A DNA stretch of 64,000 nucleotides, from contig NC_053146.1 of NCBI RefSeq assembly GCF_016808335.1, forward strand, positions 43,746,620-43,810,619. The letters are read 5' to 3'. The translations under genes and the position numbers were made by a program. The notes below the pieces were generated by a model, which saw only the letters and a list, made by a program, of their open reading frames with translations, made no database searches and had not been told where the DNA came from. Within the stretch, counting starts at the first letter, position 1; each line of letters starts with the position of its first letter. Source of the DNA: Panicum virgatum (lineage: Eukaryota; Streptophyta; Magnoliopsida; Poales; Poaceae). Below, piece by piece: positions 34,140 through 46,087 of this stretch.

Positions 34140-37100
34140 TGTGACACCTCAGGTGTTAGCACCTTTAAATCCAATCAATGTACCTTAGTTAAAGTTAAAA
34201 GAAAAATTTGAGAAATTAATTTAAAGAGAAAGGATCAAATAAAAGACAAATCATACAAAAGAAATTAAAGGAAAAAGAAAAAGGAGTGAAAAGCTACTCA
34301 AAATTTAATTCATAAAGGTGCACAAAATTTTTGTTGGCTCATGAGAGGTGTTTCAATTGACATGTGCTCAATTGAACTTCAGCCAAAATCAATTCAAAAA
34401 CTGAATAAAACTAGAGTCCTTTTGTGCCAATATGCAAATGCACCAATAGTTCGAAATGTGAGTTTCAAATGAAAATTTGCATAACACGAAAGTTGTAGAT
34501 CTTGAAAAATTATGCAAAAGTGGTATTCAACACTTTTCCATTTGAGCCCTCCAAATAGGAGATAATTTTAGTTTACCGAGAGGTCCCTGGAATTTCAGAA
34601 ATCACATTTATGCCCTTATCTCCATCTCTCTCTCCCCCGGTTGCTCTGTTCGCGCCGCCCGCCGTACGCCGCCGGTGGACTTCGTCCACCGCGCGCCCGC
34701 GGCCAAATGGACCCGGGGAAGCCTCTCCGCGCCACCTGGCCCGCCCCTTGGCACCCTCCCACGCCCACACGCGTCCCAGGCCGCTTCCCGGGCCGCCACG
34801 ACACCCCCGCCATGCGCCGCGCCGCTGCCGCTCCGCCCGCTCGCCGTCGTGCGCCCCTGACCCAAATCGACCGCCCCCAGTCGCTCCATTCCTCACCCAG
34901 GAGCTCGTTGGCCTATAAAGACCCACAGAACCCCACAGACGCGCCCCTTCTTCCCCTTCTTCCTCCTCCCGCCGCTCCGCCATGGCCGCCGAGATCCCGC
35001 TCGCGCGGACCGGCTAGCCCAGCCCCACATTGCTCCCTCCGACCACCGCAATAGCTTCGCCACCTCCTAGATACGCTCCCCGCGCACGGAATCGAACCTA
35101 GACCCTCTCCCGACGCCATTCCCTTCTTGCGCCGCCGCCGGCGAGCTCAGGCTCACCGCGGACCGGCCATCTCCGGGGAAGACCGAGCCCGACAGCTACC
35201 CCAGAAGCATCCACGAGCTCACGCGGTGCTCGTACGCGCCTTGTTCCCCTACCCCGAGCCCTCCTTCACCTCCAGCGCCGGCGAACCGAACAACCAACCC
35301 GCCATCAACGCCGACGAGCTCGAACCTGTGCTCCAAACGCTCGAACGTCGACCAGGGTAGGTGTTCCTCGATCCTTTCTCCCCCACGCGCCTCCCCGTGG
35401 CAGCCCCGGTAAGCCCTGCACCGCAGAACACCACCGGCAAGATGCCACGGCGGAGAAGGCCGGCGAAGGACCCGGTTGTAATTTGTTTTTTTCGTTCAAG
35501 GGTGTCTCTGCAAGATTTACAGTGTATACCAGTGAACTTCTAAAATGCGAAACAAATCACAGAAAAATCAGAAAAATGCAAACTCAACTGATTTGGAATC
35601 CTTGTAACAAAATCTACAAATTTTGTAACATTCACATTTGCAGAAACTCAACCGAATTTAATCTAGGGAAAAGATTAAGAAAACCACCTTGTGCATGTTC
35701 ATGAAGTTCTGCTCATCAAATGACCTTGATTTTTGGATATGTTATCACTAATAGGATGATAAGGTCACAGTAAAAAGATGACACCAAACCAAAACAGTTA
35801 TCATGTTAGAACAATCAAGATTCTCTAATCTGTGGTTAGCTTTCTCGATTTAATTCTGGAAAATATGCACATGAACTTGCTCTGAAATTTTTACTGCGTG
35901 CATGTAAAACGAAAACACTGCTAATACCTAAATTTCAGATTTATTAGAGTTCATTTGCTATATACCATGATTTATGCTTGTTTAATCAACTTAATTCCTC
36001 ATATATAGTTGTTATGCTCAGAAAAATCCATGTTTATTTCTGGAGTCTCATTTTAGCTCTGTGTTCCTGTCTAAAAATTTTGATCTGCAGTTACTGAGTT
36101 TGGCTTTGTCGAATAATCATGCTTAGCATCTTATGGTTAGGTTTACTATTTTTGTTTTGAGTAATCCACAATGTTTCTGGGCATGATTTTTGGGCATGAT
36201 CTTGTTTAGAGTATATTATATCTGTAATAAAAAGTTCAAATGCAATACTGGTCAAATGCACCTTGATAAATTTATGCAAACTCATGCTAAGTTAACTGAA
36301 TAATTAATTATCATAGTGAGTTAAATCTTGAAAAATTTTCTGAAGTATGTTTATCTCATGACTAGTCTCTGGTAAAAATTTTAGAACCAAATCCTCAGTA
36401 AAACTTTCTGTAGAATTAATCTTTGTAAATGGCTTGCTGTTTTTAATCTTTTTATCACCTCTGCTATATAAGTGTATAAAATCTGGAAAAATTGCAGTAC
36501 TGAGTTCATGCTTTGAAGTTGCTTGCATAAAATTTGTAGCATCATAATCCATGTGGAACATTCTGTACAAAAATATGAAGTAACTAGAGTAATCCTTTTG
36601 CATGATTAGTTATAGTTTTTGCTTTATGGTTAAATGTTGAAATCTATACCATAATTACTTATTTTGAATCTGAGTTACTTTAGTGTTCATCACTAGCTCT
36701 TTAGTAGTTGTGATGTTAAGAAATAATGAAAGCATGTTATGTGTTGAAATTAAAAATGAAAACCCAAAACCCCACTCATTCATGAATAACCATAGTTATG
36801 CTTACTACTCTATAAACGATTGCCCATGCAATGAAATGTGAAATCGGCACTAAAATAACTTAAGTGGACTACAACTTTATCGTGAAGGAAAGAAATTGTT
36901 ATCCATGAATAACTCATAATCTTGCATTGCATATAGAAACGGTTAATCTCGCGGACGGAGACTACGAACTGGTGCCCGCGGACTCTCGTGCGGAGCAGGA
37001 GATTAATCTGAACTGTACTAACTTGTCTCAAGACCTGGGCCAAGCCCCAGAAGCTTTTCTGCCTGACAGTGCCCAAGAAGGCAAGCCCCGGAGCATAATC

Positions 37101-38526
37101 CCACTATTTTCCGAATTATCATTCAGCTATCTATTTATTAATGTACTGTAATATTTTGTTTTTCTGCATTTAAGTTTTCTAGGCGTTGATCGAAAACCAT
37201 AGATGCATGATCCCTAGGAACCTATGTTTGATACCGGATCTTTTTATCGACTAGTTGCCATGCTAAATAGGTACGGTAGAAGTCGAGTGGTTTCCTGCCT
37301 CTCGCGAGCAAATAGGAATTGTACTGACTTTAATTCCTGTTGAAATGTAAGGACAACGGGCGGGGTTGTGTAGTTGTGATACCCCGCTGGTATAGTCAAA
37401 AATGGCTAAGGTCGTGGTGTGTGGCTCATTTCGTTAAGCGTTTGAAAGTACTAGCCACATACCGAGAAATATGGTAATCGGTAAGCTTAAGTACCTGATT
37501 GGACCGGCGAGTGGAACGACCATTCACCCTCTTGGTAGAAGTAGGGTTTATATTTTTGTCGCGACGTACGGGTGCAGAGTGGTCGGACTCTGTAGTCGGG
37601 GAGGGTGACCCGGATCCACGGACTGGAAAGAAAGGGGAAAAGTAGCGTGGGCGGGAGCGAAGTCAATCCCCATGCGTGTGGTCTAGGTTCCCCTGGCCAG
37701 GTTGAAATTCGATTCGGAATCGTCCGCCTCTCACGGCATGAGATTGCTTAATGATTTCGGTCACATAGAGTAACAAGTGGAACAGGATGATGATAATACT
37801 GCTGGTTGATTAAATGGTTGCTCTACCATGTTTGAGTAGAGTTAGTTGCAAATTTAGAATGGTTAATTCCACTAGAATCTGGCTAAGTAAAACCTGAAAG
37901 TAAGGATCAACACTTAGCGGCATTTTTGGCAAACAAACCCTACCAACCAAAAAGCCTTGCATGTCTAGTTATCGGACTATGTTATATCCGGAGACGGGTC
38001 AGTCTTGCTGAGTATTAGTATACTCAGCCTTGCTTGTGGCACTGTTTTTCAGGTACTAACTTTGAAGATCTGTTTGCGAGTCTTACTTGGCCTTGTACTC
38101 TGCCTCCGGGTTGGTCGGTCGAGTGGGATGGCCCTTCAGCTAGTGCTAATCACCCTCCCGCTGAGTGACGCATTCGTACGGGCTTTACCGATGCGTCACG
38201 TTATTTCGTTAGTTATCTTTTAATGCTTCCGCTGAACATGAGACTTAAATAATTGAGTAGTTGGAACTCCGTAGTACTGTGCTACTCTGAACATGGTTTG
38301 TAATAAATTTTCTTTCCGCTGCAATCACTCTGAGATGTATGAAATGGTTTGTGTTGTAATCTCTGGGCTCACCTTCGTGTGAGTGTTGTCTGCTGATCCT
38401 GGAATAGCGTGGCTTTTATCGAGGCTTCACTCGAGGAACTACCGGTGAGTGCCAAATTGGGTCAGAGTTGCTTAGCAACGAAGATCAGTGCACCCGGGCC
38501 CAGTAGTTTTGGGTGGTTCCGCCACA
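34140..38526 (+). repeat. 5' LTR of element B (4387 bp)
   Basis: TGTGACACC to GGTTCCGCCACA. Near-identical to 46016-50401. Confidence 0.96.
34912..34919 (+). promoter_or_regulatory. Probable LTR TATA box, element B 5' LTR
   Basis: CCTATAAAGACC in the GC-rich segment, aligned with the same motif in the other LTRs. It would drive the genomic transcript of the most intact copy in the window. Confidence 0.6.
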
Positions 38527-38528
38527 GC

Positions 38529-38540
38529 TGGCATCAGAGC
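38529..38540 (+). other. Primer-binding site of element B (tRNA-Met)
   Basis: TGGCATCAGAGC, 2 bp after the LTR. One change (GTATC to GCATC) from the consensus seen in A. Confidence 0.9.
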
Positions 38541-39926
38541 TCGCAGACAGCCTACCAGAGATGACAGCCTCGGTTTTCAAAACAATAAATCAAAACTTGA
38601 CTTCAAAACTACTAAAGTTTTTGAAAGAGTTTAGGATCTCCAAGGACAAGTCTAGGACGTAAAGCCCTAGGGGATCTTATGGGTATAATCAGGTGGCTTA
38701 TTTTGTATGGCTAACTTCCAGCACATTACTTTTCAGTATTTAAATTCCGCAATTTAAATTCTGCAACTACATCGTCGCTACGAAGGTATGCTTACTCAGT
38801 CAGCTGAGGGAGTCTGACCTTCCCGTCGGTGATGCGAGCCGAACGCTGAAGCTCAAGCAGTGGCCTACTTGAGCTGCTGCCCATATACCAACTTCGGTTG
38901 AGTATATGGGGAGTAATGGTTCGAAATTGGAATTCAATTCCCCGTCAAAGACGGTACTCAGTCAATACGTTGTTTCGATAACGTATGCTTAACGTTGTCC
39001 ATACGGCGGTAATGGTATGGATGCCGATTCTATAGTGATCGGTAATGTATGGGGACGCTTTCGTGAGTGCTGGCACGAAAGGTTCATTTTATATACTGTC
39101 AATCTTCTGCAGGTACGCTAACTCGAAATCGAATTATAGGCTATCTAGCTATATCGAGTAGCTATATAGTAAGAGACGTAATATGTATGCCACCAAAGTC
39201 ATCGCGTAAGACCAAGGTTACTTGGCAATTTTTCCTTGGTGAGGACGTATAGGTTCTGCATTCATTCTCAAAAAGGTTAGCAAATAAATCTCTGGAGAAA
39301 TCGCAAGTAAATCAGCGAAAATACTATCCTACGGAGCATCCAGAAAGTCTGTAACCTGGTTTCCACGAATTTTAACCTTCTGTTAAGTCACTCAAATCGA
39401 CTTGGGGTAGTAAGACTAAATGATGTTTCCTAAGTTATCAAGCTGCTGTAAAAATTTGAAAATTTTTGAAGCCTTCTAGCATGGCCTTTGTATTTTTGGA
39501 TCAACCATGTGTAAAACTGTTAACTCTGAACAGTCTATACAACTGAAATTTTTCGACCTTTATAAGTTGTTCAAACTAAAAATCGTTCAACATGAAAGTT
39601 GTAGACAACTAAGTGATGAGCTTACCATAAAAATTTGAAAAATTTTTGACGTCTGGGTTGAGAGTTATAGTCAAAATACACCCTCTCTGGACACTCAGTT
39701 TTCCTGGTTGACATCACTCTGAATACCTGAGCATATCACCCCCATGGAATCTGAATTGACCTTAGTGATGACTAGGTGAATTGTTCCTTAATATCAGAGG
39801 GATCTTGTGTAAATTTTTGAGAATTTTTGAAGCAAGTTCTCTACAGTTTTGGCCATTTCTTTCACTGTTCCAGAGTTAGTAGTTCTTGTTACCATCAGCT
39901 GATCCATCGGTCTTTTGTTGGGACAG
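38541..39926 (+). other. Untranslated leader of element B
   Basis: About 1.4 kb aligned with the leader of A, no conserved frame. Possible donor TTCTGCAG|GTACGC near 39112. It ends TTGTTGGGACAG, acceptor-like, directly against the ORF0 ATG. Confidence 0.6.
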
Positions 39927-40826
39927 ATGGAAGAGCTGCTGGTCGTTGACGCGCAGGGGCACGTGCACTCCACCTGCCTGCACTGGGACGGGTTTCCCCG
40001 CCGTCTTTGGGAGCTTTTGAGTGCAGCCGGTTACCTCCAGCCACCGGTTTACGATGGCCACGAGTTTGTGGAGGACGGAGTTCGTCGCTGCAGTGTGACA
40101 ATGGTGATTCCGCAGCACCCGCTCAACGGGTGGGAGCCGATCGTGACTCAGATGGTCGGTCACTACCTGTTGGACACCTGGGAGCTTACCGCCATGAGGG
40201 CGATGACCACCTTTTGCTCTTTGCGCCCTCTGGAGGTAGTTCTGACCGCGTTCGGGTTGTTCCCTGCACCTGACCCGGCAGACCCGCTTTGGCTCGACCG
40301 GATGGCACACGTGGACGTGGTCGCTACCCTTGACCCGGTCGGGGCACTTCGGACGACAGCGATGTGCTTGGACGGCCTCTACAGGCTTCACACTTACCAG
40401 AGTTACGCCGTCGCTCAGTTGGTGGACCACGCTCAGGCCTTGCACCTGGCAGTCCAGCTGAGAGATGGGCAGCTTCAGGAGGCTAGTACCGAGCTCGAGA
40501 GCAGGGCTACTCTTATCGCCCAGCTCCACGGCCAGGTTCACGAGCTTCAGGACACTGTGTCGGATCGTGACGCTACGATCAACTTCCTGGAGGACCAGTT
40601 TCACGACCTGCAGCTTGAGGTGGACGAGGCTCAGGGGCAGCTCCACGCGATACAGCACGCGCAGGATTCCCTTCACGCACCTCCCGACGAGATGCAGGTG
40701 GACGAGGAGGACGAGCCCCAGGAGATAGAGGGCGTTTCAGAGATGGACTCCGAGGACCAGGCGCCGCAGCCCGCGCCGGTTGAGGTTCACACTCCCGCGG
40801 CGAGTGAGGCATCGGTCAACATGTAG
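39927..40826 (+). CDS. ORF0 of element B: extra pre-gag protein of unknown function
   Basis: 299 aa from the ATG at 39927, the first ATG after an acceptor-like GGGACAG; an upstream TTG is ignored. The N-terminal half is globular with LWELLSAAGYLQPPVYDGHE, DGVRRCSVTMVIP and GHYLLDTWELTAMRAMTTFC. Residues about 165-260 are heptad-rich (LAVQLRDGQLQEASTELES and on), suggesting a coiled coil and oligomerisation. The tail is acidic and Pro-rich, ending VNM. It has no membrane segment, zinc knuckle, protease or polymerase motif. It lies 653 bp before gag-pol on the same strand, in a different transcription unit or splice form. I recall similar hypothetical proteins from grass genomes but cannot assign a function. 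Open in both copies. Confidence 0.85.
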   Translation: MEELLVVDAQGHVHSTCLHWDGFPRRLWELLSAAGYLQPPVYDGHEFVEDGVRRCSVTMVIPQHPLNGWEPIVTQMVGHYLLDTWELTAMRAMTTFCSLRPLEVVLTAFGLFPAPDPADPLWLDRMAHVDVVATLDPVGALRTTAMCLDGLYRLHTYQSYAVAQLVDHAQALHLAVQLRDGQLQEASTELESRATLIAQLHGQVHELQDTVSDRDATINFLEDQFHDLQLEVDEAQGQLHAIQHAQDSLHAPPDEMQVDEEDEPQEIEGVSEMDSEDQAPQPAPVEVHTPAASEASVNM

Positions 40827-41479
40827 ACCGAGGCGCTGTTTCTTAGCTTTTGTAGACTCCTCTTAGTGTGGCCTACTTTTGGATCATGGCTACTAGGCTA
40901 ACTTAGAGTTGAGTAACCCCCTTAGTACTGATGTTAGGAGTGACCAAGTAGAAATGAGAGCACGATGGATGTAATGAACCCCTAATGCTACTAGTGTTAA
41001 TTATCAGTGGTCTGCAAAAAGCTGAAGGCAGCAGCTAGTTCGAATTTTTATCCTCTTTTCCTTTCTGATTTAGCTCTTGAGTTGAATACCAAAGTTGTTC
41101 CAAATTTCATCAGGAACCTGCTCGCAAAATTTCAGCCCAAACGGATTGGTATTGCAGGAGATAATCGCAAATTACAGAAGCTCTGTTTTCTGTGAAGCAG
41201 AAAAACCAGAGGAGGAGTAATTGAATTTTTCGACTAACCTACTTTGGAAATCTGACTTTGTGATGACTACCAAAGTTGTAGATCATGAAATTTCCTATCT
41301 CTTGTAAAAATTTCAAGTCCATATCATGTACCGAACTCCAGTTATGAGCGTTTTCGTATCGCTGGTTTTGCTGCACAACCTGATTAAGCAACTTCCAGTA
41401 TTTCCATGTCATTTGAGTTGTATATTCCATTTGAAATGATGATAATGATGAGCCTAATGCAAAAGTACTCACATTTCAG
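40827..41479 (+). other. Spacer between ORF0 and gag-pol in element B
   Basis: 653 bp, AT-rich, no conserved frame. It ends ACTCACATTTCAG directly before the gag ATG, which looks like a splice acceptor. The equivalent stretch in A is 50483-51138. Confidence 0.6.
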
Positions 41480-44400
41480 ATGGTTGGATCAACTCGAGGC
41501 ACCCCTAGTGGTTTTGGAGCCGGAGGGAATGGCGATCCACCTCCACCTCCTCCACCAGTGGGTATTGCTGAGGTTCTTGCCGCCCAGACGGAAATTCTGC
41601 GGCAGCTGGTTCAAGCTCAGCAGCAACCGCGGGGTGGGCATCATGCTCATCACGCACAAGAGGCGAGCTACCAAGATTTCCTCAGTACTCAGCCTCCGCT
41701 GTTTAGTAAAGCGGATGAGCCTCTGGACGCTGACGCTTGGATTCGCACGATCGAGTCCAAGTTTTCTCTATTGACTACTCCTTGTTCCGAAGCGAACAAG
41801 ACTCGCTATGCCGCGCAGCAGCTTCGCGGATCAGCTCGTATGTGGTGGGATCATTACCACGGGATGCTACCGGCTGATCATGCGGTGAATTGGAATGAAT
41901 TCAAACTGGCTTTTCGAGATCATCATATTCCAGCTGGACTTCTTGACCGTAAGCTCAACGAGTTCTTGGCCTTAACTCAGGGCACTCGTACCGTGGTGCA
42001 GTATGCTCAAGTATTCCATCAATTGTGTCAATATGCTGGACATCACGCGGATACCGACGCTAAGAAGCGTGAACGCTTCCGTCGAGGCCTTAGCACCAAG
42101 TTACAAGAAAGGCTAAATCTTGTCCGTGCAGACTCCTTCAATGAATTGGTGAATATGGCTATATCTCAGGAAGATCTTATTTCTGCACACCGCGCTGAAA
42201 AGAAGCGCAAGGCACCTGCTGGACCCTCGAGTGCCTCTGCACCGAGGTATCGTATTGTGCAAAATAGCCCACCCGCACTCTCTCAGAAGGCCCCTCAGCC
42301 AGGGCGTTGGATTATTCGACCTCCCCAACAGCAGCAGCAGACTCGATTCGGGTTTCCTCAGCAAGCTCGATTTGCACCTCAGCAGCAGCAGAACGGCCCT
42401 AGGCCGAATACTCAGCCAGCCGCTCGCCCTGATAACAATAACCGCTGTTTCCGATGCGGGAGTCCAGATCACTTTGCCAAGATGTGCCCCCAGGCGGGAC
42501 AAACTCAAGGGCAGGCTTCTCGCAGGAACGATCAGAATAAGGGCAAGAGGCAAACCATTCAAGTCAGGCAGGGCCGACTTAACTTCACCAATCTTGCTGA
42601 ACTTCCCGAGGGAGCACCAATCATGTCGGGTACATTCTCTATAAACCATCACCCCGCAGTTATCTTATTCGATTCTGGTGCATCTCATAGCTTCATTAAT
42701 TCTAAGTTTGGAGCAAAAGTTGGTTTAGATTTTTGCCACACCAAAGGCTCTTATATGATATCTACTCCTGGTGGTAAAATAGCATCCAACCAAATGGTTA
42801 GAACAGCACCGCTTAAGTTGGGTAGTAGAACGATTTCAACCGAGTTAATCCTATTACCACTAGAAGGAATTGATGTTATTTTGGGAATGGAATGGATGAA
42901 AAGACATGGGGTAGTGTTAGATATCACTTCCCGAGCTGTCGAAATAAATTCTCCAACTCATGGTCAATCGGTTCTATATTTACCTCATCACCAATGCAAC
43001 AACTCTTGTGCCTATGCCATGAAAGATATTCGTCTCGAAGATATTCCGGTAGTCCGTGAATATGCAGATGTGTTTCTGGACGATTTACCTGGTATGCCGC
43101 CAGACCGGGATATCGAATTTATCATTGAACTTCAGCCTGGTACCGCACCTATTTCAAAAAGGCCGTACCGAATGCCGCCTAAAGAATTAGCTGAACTAAA
43201 AATCCAGCTACAAGAACTTTTGGACAAGGGTTTTATTCGCCCAAGTGCTTCACCTTGGGGTTGCCCAGCATTGTTCGTAAAGAAGAAGGATGACAGTCTG
43301 AGGTTGTGTGTTGACTACCGGCCTCTCAATGCGGTGACCATCAAAAATAAATATCCACTTCCCCGCATTGATGTACTGTTTGATCAATTGGCTGGAGCAA
43401 AGATTTTCTCCAAGATTGATCTTCGTTCGGGTTATCATCAAATTAAAATCCGGCCTTGCGATATTCCCAAGACCGCCTTCTCAACCCGATATGGTCTCTA
43501 TGAATATTTGGTTATGTCTTTCGGTCTCACCAATGCTCCGGCTTATTTTATGTATCTCATGAACTCGGTATTTATGCCGGAACTTGACAAGTTTGTCGTG
43601 GTCTTTATTGACGACATTCTGATCTATTCCAAAGATGAAGCAGAACATGAGCAACATCTGCGCATTGTTCTTCAACGTCTCAGAGATCATAAGCTGTACG
43701 CAAAATTCTCCAAGTGTGAATTCTGGCTGGACACAGTCAAATTTCTGGGTCACACTATATCTAGTGAAGGCATTTCAGTTGATCCCAGCAAAGTACAAGA
43801 AGTGATGGACTGGAAGCCTCCTACTTCAGTTCATCAGATCCGCAGTTTTCTCGGCTTGGCGGGGTATTACCGCAGATTTATTCCGGACTTCTCCAGAATT
43901 GCTAAGCCCATGACAGAACTACTAAGAAAAGATGTCAAGTTTAAATGGAACACAAAGTGTGATGAAGCATTCCATACATTGAGAGCACATCTAACCACTG
44001 CACCAGTCTTGGCTCAACCTGACAACAATAAACCATACGATGTTTATTGTGATGCTTCAGGCACTGGTCTTGGTTGTGTTCTAATGCAAGACAATCGGGT
44101 GATAGCTTATGCTTCCCGAGCTCTTCGGCCACACGAGCTAAATTATCCCACTCATGATCTGGAACTAGCCGCCGTTATTCATGCTCTCAAGCTTTGGAGA
44201 CATTATCTTATGGGCACCCATTGCAATATCTATACCGACCATAAGAGTCTCAAATACATTTTCACTCAAAGTGAGCTGAATATGAGGCAACGAAGATGGC
44301 TGGAATTAATCAAAGATTATGATCTGGAGGTTCATTATCACCCGGGCAAGGCTAATGTGGTAGCCGATGCGCTCAGTCGCAAGGTTCACTGCAATTGCCT

Positions 44401-46087
44401 ATCAATGGAGTCATATAATGACACATTGTGTGCTGAAATGCAAAGGCTGAAATTAGAGATCATCCCTCAAGATTCTTTGAATCATATTTCGGTGGAACCA
44501 ACACTCTATGACCAGGTCATCATGGCACAATTACACGACAAAAGTGTTGGTATCATCAAGCAGCAAGTAGTAGAAGGTGAAAATAAATATAAGTGTTTCC
44601 GAGTGGACCATAAAGGAATTTTGTGGTTCGAAGATCGCCTAGTCGTTCCAAGGAATCAGGAGCTGCGGAAACAAATCCTGGACGAAGCACATCTCTCTAA
44701 ATTTTCTATTCATCCGGGTAGCACCAAGATGTACCAAGATCTCAGACAAAATTTTTGGTGGACTCGCATGAAGAGAGAGATTGCCAAATATGTCGCAGAA
44801 TGTGACACCTGCCAGAGAGTGAAGGCTAGTCACTTGAAAGTTGCTGGAACTCTCCAACCTCTACCAATTCCATCCTGGAAATGGGAAGATATCAGCATGG
44901 ATTTCATTGTGGGCTTACCAAATACTTCTCAGCACCATGATTCCATTTGGGTCATTGTTGATAGGCTCACAAAGACTGCTCATTTTATTCCAGTGCATAC
45001 TGAATATAGAGCCAAGAAATATGCTGAGATCTATATGGATCGGATTATCTGCCTACACGGTATACCCAAAACAATTGTATCGGATCGTGGTCCTCAGTTC
45101 GTGGCAAGGTTTTGGGAGCAACTCCAAGAAGCTATCGGAACTAAATTAATTCGAAGCTCAGCTTACCATCCACAGACTGACGGACAGACCGAAAGGGTTA
45201 ATCAAATTCTTGAAGATATGCTTCGAGTATGTGTCATTCATTATGACAAGAACTGGGACAAATGTTTATCCTTGGCGGAGTTTTCCTATAATAACAGCTA
45301 TCAGGCCAGTCTGAAGATGGCACCCTTCGAGGCCTTGTACGGTCGACGGTGTCGAACCCCTTTGAGTTGGTCCCAGACTGGAGAGCGTCAAATCTTTGGA
45401 CCTGAATTAGTGGTCGAGGCTGAAGAGAAGGTAAAAATAGTACAAGCAAATCTCCGAGCAGCCCAGTCTCGGCAAAAGAGTTATTTCGATAAAAGAAGGG
45501 ATCCTTTGAAGTTCATGGTTGGTAATCACGTCTATTTACGAGTATCCCCAACTCGATGCGTTCAACGTTTCGGAGTCAGGGGTAAGCTCGCACCCCGCTA
45601 CGTCGGGCCTTATGAAATCATTGAAGAATGTGGACCCGTGGCTTATCGCTTGCGACTTCCTTCACGACTTGCCGCCATCCATGATGTTTTCCACATATCC
45701 CAACTCAAGAAATGTGTTCGAGTCCCTACGGAAATCATTGATCAACAGGAAATTTTAGTGGAGCCCGATCTCTCATATACCGAATATCCACTCAGAATTT
45801 TGGATCAAAAAGAGAGAGGTACTCGTCGAAAGGTGGTAAAAATGTATAAAATTCAGTGGTCTCATCACACTGAAGAAGAAGCCACTTGGGAGACGGAGGA
45901 TTATCTTAATCGACACTATCCGGGTTTCCTTAGCTCTACCTCAGGTATATCCTTTTCCCCACCTCAAATTCAATCATCCAATCTCGGGACGAGATTCTTG
46001 TTAAGGGGGGTAGGTTGTGACACCTCAGGTGTTAGCACCTTTAAATCCAATCAATGTACCTTAGTTAAAGTTAAAAGAAAAATTTGA
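41480..46087 (+). CDS. gag-pol polyprotein of element B (gag, protease, RT, RNase H, integrase, chromodomain)
   Basis: One uninterrupted frame of 1535 aa from the ATG at 41480. Order: Pro-rich start, gag core (residues about 60-260, [14 protein letters not shown]), Gln-rich stretch, zinc knuckle C323-x2-C-x4-H-x4-C336, protease with Asp398 (FDSGASHSF), RT with Asp711-Asp712 (FIDDILIYS), RNase H ([13 protein letters not shown]), integrase HHCC finger ([11 protein letters not shown]) and D1141, D1202, E1238 with the canonical 35-residue D-E spacing. A chromodomain-like C-terminus follows ([20 protein letters not shown]). Chromodomains in this clade are thought to steer integration to certain chromatin. 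Relative to A, one extra A near 45966 shifts the last residues, so the frame runs 24 codons into the 3' LTR. All core motifs are present, so it is potentially active. Confidence 0.95.
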   Translation: MVGSTRGTPSGFGAGGNGDPPPPPPPVGIAEVLAAQTEILRQLVQAQQQPRGGHHAHHAQEASYQDFLSTQPPLFSKADEPLDADAWIRTIESKFSLLTTPCSEANKTRYAAQQLRGSARMWWDHYHGMLPADHAVNWNEFKLAFRDHHIPAGLLDRKLNEFLALTQGTRTVVQYAQVFHQLCQYAGHHADTDAKKRERFRRGLSTKLQERLNLVRADSFNELVNMAISQEDLISAHRAEKKRKAPAGPSSASAPRYRIVQNSPPALSQKAPQPGRWIIRPPQQQQQTRFGFPQQARFAPQQQQNGPRPNTQPAARPDNNNRCFRCGSPDHFAKMCPQAGQTQGQASRRNDQNKGKRQTIQVRQGRLNFTNLAELPEGAPIMSGTFSINHHPAVILFDSGASHSFINSKFGAKVGLDFCHTKGSYMISTPGGKIASNQMVRTAPLKLGSRTISTELILLPLEGIDVILGMEWMKRHGVVLDITSRAVEINSPTHGQSVLYLPHHQCNNSCAYAMKDIRLEDIPVVREYADVFLDDLPGMPPDRDIEFIIELQPGTAPISKRPYRMPPKELAELKIQLQELLDKGFIRPSASPWGCPALFVKKKDDSLRLCVDYRPLNAVTIKNKYPLPRIDVLFDQLAGAKIFSKIDLRSGYHQIKIRPCDIPKTAFSTRYGLYEYLVMSFGLTNAPAYFMYLMNSVFMPELDKFVVVFIDDILIYSKDEAEHEQHLRIVLQRLRDHKLYAKFSKCEFWLDTVKFLGHTISSEGISVDPSKVQEVMDWKPPTSVHQIRSFLGLAGYYRRFIPDFSRIAKPMTELLRKDVKFKWNTKCDEAFHTLRAHLTTAPVLAQPDNNKPYDVYCDASGTGLGCVLMQDNRVIAYASRALRPHELNYPTHDLELAAVIHALKLWRHYLMGTHCNIYTDHKSLKYIFTQSELNMRQRRWLELIKDYDLEVHYHPGKANVVADALSRKVHCNCLSMESYNDTLCAEMQRLKLEIIPQDSLNHISVEPTLYDQVIMAQLHDKSVGIIKQQVVEGENKYKCFRVDHKGILWFEDRLVVPRNQELRKQILDEAHLSKFSIHPGSTKMYQDLRQNFWWTRMKREIAKYVAECDTCQRVKASHLKVAGTLQPLPIPSWKWEDISMDFIVGLPNTSQHHDSIWVIVDRLTKTAHFIPVHTEYRAKKYAEIYMDRIICLHGIPKTIVSDRGPQFVARFWEQLQEAIGTKLIRSSAYHPQTDGQTERVNQILEDMLRVCVIHYDKNWDKCLSLAEFSYNNSYQASLKMAPFEALYGRRCRTPLSWSQTGERQIFGPELVVEAEEKVKIVQANLRAAQSRQKSYFDKRRDPLKFMVGNHVYLRVSPTRCVQRFGVRGKLAPRYVGPYEIIEECGPVAYRLRLPSRLAAIHDVFHISQLKKCVRVPTEIIDQQEILVEPDLSYTEYPLRILDQKERGTRRKVVKMYKIQWSHHTEEEATWETEDYLNRHYPGFLSSTSGISFSPPQIQSSNLGTRFLLRGVGCDTSGVSTFKSNQCTLVKVKRKI
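46003..46010 (+). other. Polypurine tract of element B
   Basis: AAGGGGGG five bases before the 3' LTR (spacer TAGGT). Same arrangement in A at 55661-55668. Confidence 0.85.

Noticed and set aside
34573..34983. Frames of 60-137 codons in the GC-rich LTR section (also near 28.1, 46.5 and 56.3 kb)
   Set aside because: They repeat in every LTR copy, exist on both strands and lack motifs. The stretch is better explained as LTR promoter/leader.
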